Made by a program: the position numbers and the translations under genes. Source: an uncultured Methylococcaceae bacterium (lineage in GTDB: Bacteria; Pseudomonadota; Gammaproteobacteria; Methylococcales; Methylomonadaceae). Taken from it: a DNA stretch of 64,000 bases. The stretch covers positions 1-64,000 of the forward strand of contig CAJAVP010000031.1 in assembly GCA_903945375.1 (NCBI GenBank), given 5' to 3'. The notes under the pieces were generated by a model. That model searched no databases, had not been told where the DNA came from, and saw only the letters and a program-made list of their open reading frames with translations. Of the stretch, positions 42,908-52,178 are shown in pieces (positions within the stretch are counted from its first letter, which is position 1; every line of letters begins with the position of its first letter).

Positions 42908-43184
42908 TAAACTAATCGCAATTTTGCCAAGCATCTTTGTAGATTTTGTTTTTTCAATCTAAGTTCACGTCTCGTTTTAACTCGGCAGTATAGCCGTTGA
43001 GTCAATCTTGAGTTGTTCATTATGGGCGCGGGTGATTGCTCGTGCTCTTGGTGAATAGCTGAGCATTTTGTGTGCTTCCTCCCCTCATTGCTATGTATTC
43101 ATTCCAACGTTGCAGTCTTTTTAAGATTAGTTGAGACTGTTTCGCCTGTTTTTGTCATTGTTTTTTTTAATTCTGTTAAGTGCG

Positions 43185-43211
43185 TCAAGTTTATTAAAAA
43201 GTTACCGATAA
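43185..43211 (+). promoter_or_regulatory. Sigma-28 (FliA)-like promoter
   Basis: TCAAGTTT-attaaaaagtt(11)-ACCGATAA versus TAAAGTTT-N11-GCCGATAA; 7/8 match in each box with exact spacing. Confidence 0.72.
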
Positions 43212-43248
43212 TACAGTGAACGTATTTCTTCAGTCACACGTCTTAATT

Positions 43249-43352
43249 GGCAGAAATACACAACGCCGATCTACCCGTTGGGAACAAGGTAGATTGCAAA
43301 CCGGCTAATTATGACTGGGTAAGCTCCCAGCGCAACTTGAGAGATTTCTGCT
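43249..43352 (+). ncRNA. Candidate structured 5' leader RNA / riboswitch-like element
   Basis: Closing stem GGCAGAAAT/ATTTCTGCT (one G-U), internal stems GATCTACC/GGTAGATT and CTGGG/CCCAG, located between the sigma-28-like promoter and the micro-ORF. Confidence 0.6.
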
Positions 43353-43433
43353 AATAACACTTCTGGAGAGGGCATTACTAATACCGGCTTGCTTCTTTTA
43401 AAAACTCACTGTTTTTTAGAGGGGGTGAGAACC

Positions 43434-43556
43434 ATGAAAAAGCTAAACCGAACCCTAGGTAACGCCATGAGAAGACCTTTTGATGAGGCCAAATTTTATG
43501 GATACTTTGGCATAATGGTCGTCATAACGACTTTTTACACTATCTTTTTTAGTTAA
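43434..43556 (+). CDS. Small single-TM membrane protein (40 aa)
   Basis: MKKLNRTLGNAMRRPFDEAKFYGYFGIMVVITTFYTIFFS, preceded by GAGGGGGTGAG Shine-Dalgarno; found by own translation. Confidence 0.65.
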   Translation: MKKLNRTLGNAMRRPFDEAKFYGYFGIMVVITTFYTIFFS

Positions 43557-43623
43557 AGGCAACAGAATACGGCAAGGAATGAAAAATAGCTTTGCCGTAT
43601 TATGATTATTCTGCGAATCCACT

Positions 43624-44802
43624 TTAACAGTATTGACCCGCGCACCAAGCCGATGACCAGGCCCATTGAAAGTTATAGCCACCCAACCAACCGGTCACGT
43701 CTAATACTTCTCCCACAAAATAAAGTCCAGGTATGGTTTTGCTTTCCATGGTTTTTGATGAAATCGCATCACAATCCACACCGCCTAGAGTTACTTCAGC
43801 GGTACGATAACCTTCTGTTCCATTTGGTTTGAGTGTCCAATGTTGTAATTGTGTCACTATCATTTGAAGTTGGCGTTCTGAGCAGTCTAATAACGAGCAG
43901 TCTAATAATGAATCTTCCAGCAAACAGTTGAGTAGTCGCTTGGGTAAATACATATCCAATTGATTTTTTATAGTCTGCTTGTGCTTATTTAAGCGATTGA
44001 TTTTGAGTTGCTCTAGTAAATCCATGTGTGGCAGCAAGTTGATGCTAATTTCTTCACCAGGGTGCCAATAAGAAGAAAGTTGTAATACCGCAGGCCCACT
44101 CAAACCACGATGTGTAAAGAGCATGTTTTCAACAAATTGCATTCGTGAGTTACTCATTTTTGTCAAAACCGCTATGCCAGATAAAACAGATAATTTGTTT
44201 TTGTCTAATGGTTGTAAGGTGAAAGGTACTAATCCTGCTCGTGTCGGAATCACATTGATGTTGAATTGGGCGGCAATTTGATAGCCCAGTGGCGTCGCGC
44301 CCATTTTTGGAATGGATAAACCACCCGTTGCGACAACTAGCGAATGACCGCTTACACTGCCATGATGTGTGATTAAATGGAACAGTCCCCCGTTATTATC
44401 GAGTTGTTTAATTGGTGTATTCAATTTTATAACGACGCCAACCGCCGCGCATTCTGCAAGCAGCATATTTAAAATATCTTTAGCACTATCATTACAAAAA
44501 AGCTGCCCGTGCTCCCGCTCATGGAAGGCAATTCCGTGACGTTCAATCATTGCTAAAAAATCCCACTGTGTAAATCGACTTAATGCGGACTTGCAAAAAT
44601 GTGGGTTGTTAGACAGATAGTTATCAGGGGATATAGCATAATTCGTGAAATTGCAGCGTCCACCACCCGACATTAAAATTTTTTTACCTGGCTTATTGGC
44701 GTGGTCTATAACTAAAACAGAACGACCACGTTTGCCTGCTTCAATCGCACACATGAGCCCTGATGCGCCAGCCCCGATAATAATGACATCCCAATGCTTC
44801 AT
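43624..44802 (-). CDS. NAD(P)/FAD-dependent oxidoreductase, HI0933/YhiN family
   Basis: DVIIIGAGASGLMCAIEAGKRGRSVLVIDHANKPGKKILMSGGGRCNFTN; C-term PGLYFVGEVLDVTGWLGGYNFQWAWSSA. Confidence 0.93.
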   Translation of the reverse strand: MKHWDVIIIGAGASGLMCAIEAGKRGRSVLVIDHANKPGKKILMSGGGRCNFTNYAISPDNYLSNNPHFCKSALSRFTQWDFLAMIERHGIAFHEREHGQLFCNDSAKDILNMLLAECAAVGVVIKLNTPIKQLDNNGGLFHLITHHGSVSGHSLVVATGGLSIPKMGATPLGYQIAAQFNINVIPTRAGLVPFTLQPLDKNKLSVLSGIAVLTKMSNSRMQFVENMLFTHRGLSGPAVLQLSSYWHPGEEISINLLPHMDLLEQLKINRLNKHKQTIKNQLDMYLPKRLLNCLLEDSLLDCSLLDCSERQLQMIVTQLQHWTLKPNGTEGYRTAEVTLGGVDCDAISSKTMESKTIPGLYFVGEVLDVTGWLGGYNFQWAWSSAWCAGQYC

Positions 44803-45043
44803 GATTTAGACTCGAAAATTAAATGCTCAACTATACTATAATAAGCGGTAGGAAAAATGAGTTACGTATCGGAATACTTGCTCTAAAGTTATGTGAAGAA
44901 TGAAGAAAAATAAACCTAAAGTTTTGTAGAACGATTAAAATGATGAGAGGGCGACTTTTTTCTACATAACAATATCCTTATTTCTGAAAATGGTTATAAA
45001 TTCAACTACTCAATGAAATTTCTATAATCTGAGAATTCAAGCA

Positions 45044-46057
45044 ATGGCAAGCCAATCTGTATCTATAGATCAATGTTTTTTCTGGGCAACTGAAATTACG
45101 CGTTGCCATGATTACCAAACACTAACACCGGTTTTTATCGATTTGCTAAAAGGATTTAGCTGGGTTGAGTCAGCTTGCGCCTACGAAATTTACGGTGATA
45201 TGAAAAAAAGATCAACGGATAAGGCTGATAATAATCAAATGATGATTACTCGGTTACCTTTGGATTTAGGCGCAGATGATACCGAAAACGCATGTCCACT
45301 ATTGATCAATAGAGAGTTACCGAAAGACGTTGAAATCATTACCGATCATGATAAAAGCCAAGCGATTTTACCTATTTCGACAGATACAGGTCCTGATCGA
45401 GCTATTATTTTGGAAGGCAGTTTTGATGATGAAGCCGTTCATTTACTTGGAAACCTATTAAAGCTTTTTCACAACCAAATTATTATCCATGATCATAAAG
45501 ATAGGGATGTTTTAACACGATTACCCAACCGTCAATCGCTGGATGCCCGTTTGATGGAAGTCTGTGAATATTATCAAAAAGCCAAGCTAACAGTGAACTC
45601 AGAGGGTAAAATGTCTTGGATTGCTATTCTGGATATTGATCATTTTAAAGCGGTAAATGATAATTTTGGTCATCTCTATGGTGATGAGGTGTTACTGCAT
45701 TTCAGCCAATTAATGAAGAACAAATTCCGTTATATAGATTTCTTGTTTCGCTATGGCGGTGAAGAATTTGTAGTGATTTTGAATAAAGCCAGTAGAATCG
45801 AAGCAGAAAAATGCTTTGATCGCTTTCGACAAGCCGTAGCCGATTACAAGTTTCCTTTAGTAGGGACAGTGACGGTCAGTATCGGCTTTACCTGCGTACA
45901 AGAACAACACGTTTTGCCTGTAACGCTACTTGATAGAGCCGATAAAGCACTTTACTACGCCAAAGAAAATGGCAGAAATCAAGTCATCTTATTTGAAGAC
46001 ATGATGGCTTCACAAGGTGAAGGCGATGATAGTCTGGGTGATATTGAGTTATTTTGA
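45044..46057 (+). CDS. GGDEF domain diguanylate cyclase
   Basis: RLPNRQSLDARL; ILDIDHFKAVNDNFGHLYGDEVL; FRYGGEEFVVIL. Confidence 0.94.
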   Translation: MASQSVSIDQCFFWATEITRCHDYQTLTPVFIDLLKGFSWVESACAYEIYGDMKKRSTDKADNNQMMITRLPLDLGADDTENACPLLINRELPKDVEIITDHDKSQAILPISTDTGPDRAIILEGSFDDEAVHLLGNLLKLFHNQIIIHDHKDRDVLTRLPNRQSLDARLMEVCEYYQKAKLTVNSEGKMSWIAILDIDHFKAVNDNFGHLYGDEVLLHFSQLMKNKFRYIDFLFRYGGEEFVVILNKASRIEAEKCFDRFRQAVADYKFPLVGTVTVSIGFTCVQEQHVLPVTLLDRADKALYYAKENGRNQVILFEDMMASQGEGDDSLGDIELF

Positions 46058-46090
46058 TAGCTAACAAACAAACTATCCGCGCCATTATTT

Positions 46091-47038
46091 TCAGTAATCA
46101 CAGTGATCGTTAAGTGAGGCAAAACCTAGACTGCGAGACACTCTTAAGCCCTCATATTCTAATTTAATGGTGCAGGGAATCTTTTTCCCCGTTAATGTTA
46201 AAGTTTTGTACCAATTGCCATTGGCTTGAGGCAATATTTTTACGGGTGTATTGATTGTATTACCCATTAAATCTTTAACACTCATCACAAGCGTTGCTTG
46301 GATAACGGCTTTTTGAGCCTCTGTCAGTCCCGACCTATAACTCAGCGTTCCTGCTAGATTTAGTTTGCCGTTTTTTAATTGCGCTCCCGTTAATTGGAGT
46401 TGACTAATATTTTTAGTACTACTCTCGCGTGCAGGCCAAACCTGAACAATCGTTCTAACCGGGCTTGAAGAAACGTCTCTATCGGTTTCGTGGGCATAAA
46501 TATTCAGCAAATAGGATTTGTTCGCTTGGGTTACGCTCGGTGACCAGATGAAATCACTGGTGGGTAACTTAGTCACGTTATCGAGATAAACAGCAGAAAA
46601 CGAATAACCCACAGGTGCTGTGCCATGTAGATCAAAACTATTGGTCTCCGCGTCATAGACTTTGATGGGGATGACCAAAGGGGCTTCACCTACGGTGATG
46701 TCCCACTTACTATTAATCGAACGGATAACCGGTTTGGTATTAACTGGCTCAATAGGATCGGTATCGTCATCTGAATCGCTGTCGTCTTCGTCTTCGGGGT
46801 CTGGATCAACAGGATTGACAACAACAGGATGCAGAAAGTTTTTCAGTCCAGCTAATCCCCCTTGCTCAAAAGCAGCTAGTATTCCCGATTTAAAACCGTA
46901 CCCATAATTGTCATTATGACAACTGGTACAACCCGAGGCGCTAGTAGGTGCAACATAAGCTGGATAAGACCAAGCATCAGAAGCTATCCATAAGCTAAGC
47001 CCCCCTGCTAAAACAACAACTGGAAATCGTGTATTCAT
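46091..47038 (-). CDS. Secreted CXXCH protein with acidic linker and Ig/cadherin-like domain
   Basis: Signal peptide; SASGCTSCHNDNYGYG; DPDPEDEDDSDSDDDTDP linker; start set at MNTRF with GGAG Shine-Dalgarno. Confidence 0.7.
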   Translation of the reverse strand: MNTRFPVVVLAGGLSLWIASDAWSYPAYVAPTSASGCTSCHNDNYGYGFKSGILAAFEQGGLAGLKNFLHPVVVNPVDPDPEDEDDSDSDDDTDPIEPVNTKPVIRSINSKWDITVGEAPLVIPIKVYDAETNSFDLHGTAPVGYSFSAVYLDNVTKLPTSDFIWSPSVTQANKSYLLNIYAHETDRDVSSSPVRTIVQVWPARESSTKNISQLQLTGAQLKNGKLNLAGTLSYRSGLTEAQKAVIQATLVMSVKDLMGNTINTPVKILPQANGNWYKTLTLTGKKIPCTIKLEYEGLRVSRSLGFASLNDHCDY

Positions 47039-47083
47039 AATCAAAATTCTCCGCAATAAACTGATGAAATAAAGGTTCTTAAT

Positions 47084-48979
47084 CTAACCCGCCCACTGCT
47101 TTAAAACCGACACCATTTTTTGAGTCGCTTGATAATCTGTCCCCGACCATAATAATTTTCCATCCGGCTTTAAAATAACAAAATAGGGTAAACCGACTTT
47201 AAGTTGTCGATATTCTGGAGAAGAGCGGAATTTCTCAAATTCAGGCTCTTTATCGACCAACTTAACGGCAATTGCATTATGACGCAACGCCTCGTTTAAG
47301 CGTGGATTTTTGGCCGTTTCTGCTTTAAACGCAATACAATTAGCACACCAACTCGCATAAAAATCGATAAAAATCGGTTTGCCTGTTTCAAGGGCTATTT
47401 TTTGTGCTTCCATATAGTTTTTATGCCACGTAATGCCCGCATCTTCCTGAATAGCCGGCGTAACACTCAGATTCTGGTTTTCAACATTCGAGGTGTTTGC
47501 TTGCAAATGATTCACCAAAGGAATTTGTCCTAAACCTTGGACGACTAGCCACACGCCTACAATAAGTCCCATTAAGCCGCAAAACTGATAAATTTTTTGA
47601 TTCGGTTGTGGGGCTTGAGGCAATAACGTCAAAATTTGGCAATGCACCACGGCAATCCAAATGGCAAACATGCCAAAAGCCAACATTAAAGTGGTTGTCG
47701 ATTCAACGCCTAATACCCCCAAACCCTTGTCAAAATAGCTGTAGGCAAAATACAAAATGACAAAACCGAAAGCGTATTTGATTTTGTTCATCCAATAACC
47801 CGCCTTAGGCATTTTTTTAAACTTTAATACGCTCACAATGAAAAACGGTACGCCTACACCTGCACCAAAACCCGCCATCATGACGCTACCCTCGGTAGCA
47901 ATCCCTAAGCGATCCCAAAACGTTAACTGTTGGTTTAGCATTTCCAATGCAGCGGCTTTATCGGCAATATTGTCGGCAACTTGCAATAACAAAGCAAAGA
48001 CAATAGGGCCCACGCAAGGCGATATTACCAGTCCTGCAACTGTTCCCATCAGCCAAGTACCGACTAAGCCGTTAATTTGCGAAGAACGTTGATCCAAGCT
48101 GTAAACCTCATTTTGCATCAAACCGAGCTCATAAAAACCTAACAAAGCCAGTGCAAAAAAAGCAAAAAAAGCCGAAAATCCCAAATTGACCCAAGCCGAT
48201 TGCATAACGCTATTAAAAGCACCGCCAGTCATTCCGGCAATTAAACCCAATAATGTATAAGTGCCTATTATGCCAAGCAAATAGACGAATGCGTGGTGCT
48301 TTTCTTGTTTGGCAATGCCATTAGCACGCTTAACAATAAACATAGATGTAATCGGTAGCATTGGATAAACGCATGGCGTAGCCACTGATAATAATCCCGC
48401 AAGAAACATTAAACTAAATAGCATAACGGTATGATCTTGATGGTTTTTGAATAGTGTCAGTAAACTATCCATAACGCTTACTGAAGATTCGTTATTGCTG
48501 GCGGCTTCAATAATCGCCAAGGGGGGTAAAGGTAACTCAAGCCTTACTGTTTGCGGGCGATAGCAGACATGCGTTAAATCATTACATAACTGGTATTTGA
48601 CAGCTAAGGGTTGCTGGTGATGTTGAATCGGTTTATCGCCAGTTTGAGTTAAAGTAAAAACAAATTCACCTCGCCCACGTAATACTTGCGCTTTGACTAA
48701 ATCATCATAATTGCCTGCTGGTGGTTGTAATGACTGAATAGTCAATCCCATTATGGGCAGTTGAGCATCCGTATCGAAACTTACAGGAATATAAATATTT
48801 TCATCACCGGCGTTTAAATAAGCATGATGGTCTTGAGGGATACTTAAACTAATCTGATACTGAGCAGGCCATTCCCCTGGCGTTAGTGACGATAGCGCTA
48901 ATTGTGCTTTTGGGGTATCCGCTAAAGCACTTACACTCATCAGCAGCCAAAGCCATATCATCACACTGATTGTCTTCAT
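47084..48979 (-). CDS. dsbD: Thiol:disulfide interchange protein DsbD
   Basis: Three-part DsbD architecture: N-terminal periplasmic domain, TM domain (CVYPMLPITSMFIV), C-term thioredoxin YASWCANCIAFK. Confidence 0.94.
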   Translation of the reverse strand: MKTISVMIWLWLLMSVSALADTPKAQLALSSLTPGEWPAQYQISLSIPQDHHAYLNAGDENIYIPVSFDTDAQLPIMGLTIQSLQPPAGNYDDLVKAQVLRGRGEFVFTLTQTGDKPIQHHQQPLAVKYQLCNDLTHVCYRPQTVRLELPLPPLAIIEAASNNESSVSVMDSLLTLFKNHQDHTVMLFSLMFLAGLLSVATPCVYPMLPITSMFIVKRANGIAKQEKHHAFVYLLGIIGTYTLLGLIAGMTGGAFNSVMQSAWVNLGFSAFFAFFALALLGFYELGLMQNEVYSLDQRSSQINGLVGTWLMGTVAGLVISPCVGPIVFALLLQVADNIADKAAALEMLNQQLTFWDRLGIATEGSVMMAGFGAGVGVPFFIVSVLKFKKMPKAGYWMNKIKYAFGFVILYFAYSYFDKGLGVLGVESTTTLMLAFGMFAIWIAVVHCQILTLLPQAPQPNQKIYQFCGLMGLIVGVWLVVQGLGQIPLVNHLQANTSNVENQNLSVTPAIQEDAGITWHKNYMEAQKIALETGKPIFIDFYASWCANCIAFKAETAKNPRLNEALRHNAIAVKLVDKEPEFEKFRSSPEYRQLKVGLPYFVILKPDGKLLWSGTDYQATQKMVSVLKQWAG

Positions 48980-49211
48980 TACTACACTCCTAAAAGTCGG
49001 TTGTTATGTTTAATGAGTTGTCATTAAAATTTTAAGTTGAAGTTGAATGATAGCGCGGTGATTGAAGGATTCGATTCCAGCCAGCAACTTCAATGGATGT
49101 AATGGTTTTAAGTGCCTCAGTTCCTTGCTTAACGTCCGCCAAATGTAATCCTACTGTCTAGCAGCGCCTCAGTAATTAGTGCGCTAATTAGAAATCTCAT
49201 TGTTATCATGA

Positions 49212-49709
49212 TTATTTTTGGGCTAATAATTCAGTGATTTTTTGTTCCAACCCATGAATATCTTCACTGCTAAAACCATGATGAATTTGCTGTACCACAC
49301 CGTGTTTATCAATAATAAAAGAACTTGGCATCGACTCCACGACATAGAGATCAGCCCAGTCGCCTTTACTGTCGCGTAGAACGGTAAAATCCACTGGAAT
49401 GTCTTTAATAAAGCGTTCTGCTTTGGCTTTATCTTCATCCAGATTCACGGCAATAACTTCAAAGCCTTGGGCTTTTAGTTTTTTATGTAAGGAATTGAGT
49501 AAAGGAAACGAGGTACGACATGGCGCACACCAAGAGGCCCAAAAATCCAGATAAACCACTTTGCCGGTAAATGCCTGTAAAGTCGTCGATTGATCTTGTT
49601 GTAAGCTAGGCAAGGTAAATTGCGGCGCAGATTCGCCAACATCGGTGGCGTGGGCGGTAGCAATGCCTAATGTGGTTATGAGGAAGAATACGATAGTTTG
49701 ATAGTTCAT
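49212..49709 (-). CDS. TlpA-like thioredoxin family protein
   Basis: YLDFWASWCAPCRTSFPLLNSLHKKL with signal peptide. Confidence 0.93.
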   Translation of the reverse strand: MNYQTIVFFLITTLGIATAHATDVGESAPQFTLPSLQQDQSTTLQAFTGKVVYLDFWASWCAPCRTSFPLLNSLHKKLKAQGFEVIAVNLDEDKAKAERFIKDIPVDFTVLRDSKGDWADLYVVESMPSSFIIDKHGVVQQIHHGFSSEDIHGLEQKITELLAQK

Positions 49710-49997
49710 GTGGCCGCTCGGTTAGATTCAAATTTCCGAACACACAAAGCAGGATACATGCCAGTGTAGATATATGCCGCACTAGATATAAAAATTTCTT
49801 TTATATCAGTAGCTTAAATAGAGGCTCTTCGAGCGGTCACAGTTGTTTTAACCGTGTCATGTATGCAATTTTTGTTTGCACACATGATGTGTCATCGCAA
49901 ATTTTGCAGAGTTGTTGGTTTTTTCTGCCCGTCTGATGGGTCTTATCTACACAAACCCTCTGGCAGGGATTATTGGAATGGCGGTATGAATAGGAGC

Positions 49998-50040
49998 GGG
50001 AGTGGCTTTAGCCGCGATTGTCGTGGATAAAGCCACTCCC
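49998..50040. repeat. Palindromic REP-like element GGGAGTGGCTTTA ... TAAAGCCACTCCC
   Basis: 13-bp perfect inverted arms in intergenic DNA. Confidence 0.8.
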
Positions 50041-50117
50041 ACTTGTGTTAGGACATTTACATTTCTAAGTCATGTTGAAAAACACCATAACCTTTACAAC
50101 CACAATGAACAATGTTG

Positions 50118-52007
50118 TTAGGGTTTTATGTCTTCTAGGCTAGCGGTGTTATTGGGTAATTCTTCTGGCTTATTTTCTTCTGGTTTATTTTCTTCTACGC
50201 TGGCGGCTGGCGGCATATTTGTTTCAGGAGCACGGACAAAAAGCACTTGATCCGGCAAATCGTCGGTGTTCTTTAAGGCTTCTTGTAGCACATTATCTTG
50301 TTCATAAATATCAGGATAAAAAATAAGCGTGTTATCTTGATCAAAATAAGCGGTGGTGTAAAAAAATAAGACGGGGATGGATTTTTTCAATATGACACGC
50401 TGCATTTTGGGTGATTGCATGGCGTGGTGGATGCTATCTTTATCCCAACCTTTTTGATTTTTAAGTACAAATTCCGCCAAGGTCTCTGGATTGGAAACAC
50501 GCACACAACCATGACTAAAGTCTCGGCGTGAACGGCTAAATAATGCGTTGGAAGGCGTATCGTGCATATACACATCATTTTTGTTAGGAAATAAGAATTT
50601 TACTTTGCCTAAGGCATTCTTTTTTCCAGGACGCTGGCGTATGCGTACCGTGCCTTGTTTAAGCTGGCTAATGGTGGCTTCTGAAAAGGTATTGATGCCA
50701 TTACTAGAAACCAATTCCATGTTTTCTTTATTAAGATAATTGCCATTTTGATTTAACTTAGGAATGATTTCGTTTTTAACAATGTTATACGGCACATTCC
50801 AATACGGTGAAAAATCAATAAAACTCATATTAGCCATTAATACCGGCGTTTGGTTTTTCATCGCTTTACCCACCACGACACGCATTGTGGTGACATTGGC
50901 ATTTGGATCATTGATATTGTCAAAAGCCCAAAGCTGGAAAGCGGGGATGTTGACAATAATTGAGGGCTCAGAACTCAGCTCCGGTAGCCAGCGTAAACGT
51001 TCCATTGCTAATTCAATTTGCGCCAGTCGTTGCGCTAAGGGCTGATTGAGTTCAGCAATCGTTGTTTTTCCCATAGTTCCATCGGTGGCTAAGCCGTGTC
51101 GGTGCTGAAATTTTTTGATGCCGTTGGCCAGCTTGTCCGTGTAATGTGTGAATTTTGAATTTTCCTCTTTAGGTAAATCGCCCAATGCGATAAGTAACGC
51201 TTGCATTTGTTCGGCTTGCGGAAATGGCTCACCGACACGAATGGGTTTTTGGATGCTGAGTTGGAACGCTTGGGTTTTTGATGCTAATTCCCGGTATTGT
51301 GCTAATGCAGTTTTAAGTTGCTGATACTGGTGTAATTTAGGTTCAACCTGATGGGGTAATTCGCTGACTGTTTGCTGATTTAACTGCGTATAAATTAAGC
51401 TTGGCAAGTCAATAAGTTTTTTTTCTCTAAGCTTTAACTCGAAATTAATGCCTTGAGGGTCGACGCGCCCATAATGCAAATCGTGTAAATAGCGCAATAA
51501 CGATAAACTTAACGCGGTATCAAAATTTGCGAACTCTTTATACGCATCGAAAGGGAGGCTGAGCATTTTTTGGTATTGCTCTTGTAATTGAGCCGTATCG
51601 TAATGGTCTTTATTTAAACCATCGCTTCCGGCATTTGCCAATACGCTGAGCGCATCCGTAATATTTTTTTCTGTATTTAGATTGCCTAGCCAGAGTAATT
51701 GGTAATCGGCTTGTTTATAAAGTGCGTCAAGGTCTTCGGCACGATGAGTGAAATTTGCGGGTTGCAAATAGGGATGTTGTTTAGCCTGAATAATGGTATG
51801 GATTTCTGTACTGGCGGATGAGGGTTCATAGCTGGATTCCTCGGCAAGCCCCGTCGTTGTGGATAGGGCAAGACAAAGGTAAGCCAAATAACGATAAACG
51901 TGGCTACTGGCTTTTTGGCTAGTTTGAAGGATTTCTAAAAAATATAAGCTCGCATTGATGAGAGCTTGTTTCTGAGTAACATCAACTGTCGATATGTTCA
52001 CCTGCAT
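50118..52007 (-). CDS. L,D-transpeptidase, YcbB/LdtD-like
   Basis: PG-binding region KKFQHRHGLATDGTMGKTT and YkuD motif FSHGCVRVSNPETLAEFVL. Confidence 0.92.
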   Translation of the reverse strand: MQVNISTVDVTQKQALINASLYFLEILQTSQKASSHVYRYLAYLCLALSTTTGLAEESSYEPSSASTEIHTIIQAKQHPYLQPANFTHRAEDLDALYKQADYQLLWLGNLNTEKNITDALSVLANAGSDGLNKDHYDTAQLQEQYQKMLSLPFDAYKEFANFDTALSLSLLRYLHDLHYGRVDPQGINFELKLREKKLIDLPSLIYTQLNQQTVSELPHQVEPKLHQYQQLKTALAQYRELASKTQAFQLSIQKPIRVGEPFPQAEQMQALLIALGDLPKEENSKFTHYTDKLANGIKKFQHRHGLATDGTMGKTTIAELNQPLAQRLAQIELAMERLRWLPELSSEPSIIVNIPAFQLWAFDNINDPNANVTTMRVVVGKAMKNQTPVLMANMSFIDFSPYWNVPYNIVKNEIIPKLNQNGNYLNKENMELVSSNGINTFSEATISQLKQGTVRIRQRPGKKNALGKVKFLFPNKNDVYMHDTPSNALFSRSRRDFSHGCVRVSNPETLAEFVLKNQKGWDKDSIHHAMQSPKMQRVILKKSIPVLFFYTTAYFDQDNTLIFYPDIYEQDNVLQEALKNTDDLPDQVLFVRAPETNMPPAASVEENKPEENKPEELPNNTASLEDIKP

Positions 52008-52178
52008 GAGACGTGCCTATTTTAAATAAATCAGAGGTTGTGATGCTCAGTGTAAGCGGCTGAACATTCAAAAGTGACTTATTTTACACTAAGCCTATGA
52101 TTAGCGACGAAGGCAATTATGACAAATTGCTGTAACTGTTTAGATAAGGCATCTGTTACACGCAAGCAACAGGGGAAT

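Noticed and set aside
43249-43352. Assigning the structured leader to the c-di-GMP-I (GEMM) riboswitch
   Set aside because: GCAAACCGGCTAA...GGGT is reminiscent of the GEMM core, but I cannot place the second long hairpin and the first-strand motif, so class membership is not supported without a covariance search.
44884-44924. Sigma-28 promoter upstream of the GGDEF gene (TAAAGTTA at 44884, TAAAGTTT at 44917)
   Set aside because: Good -35 boxes but no GCCGATAA-like -10 at the required 11-nt spacing.
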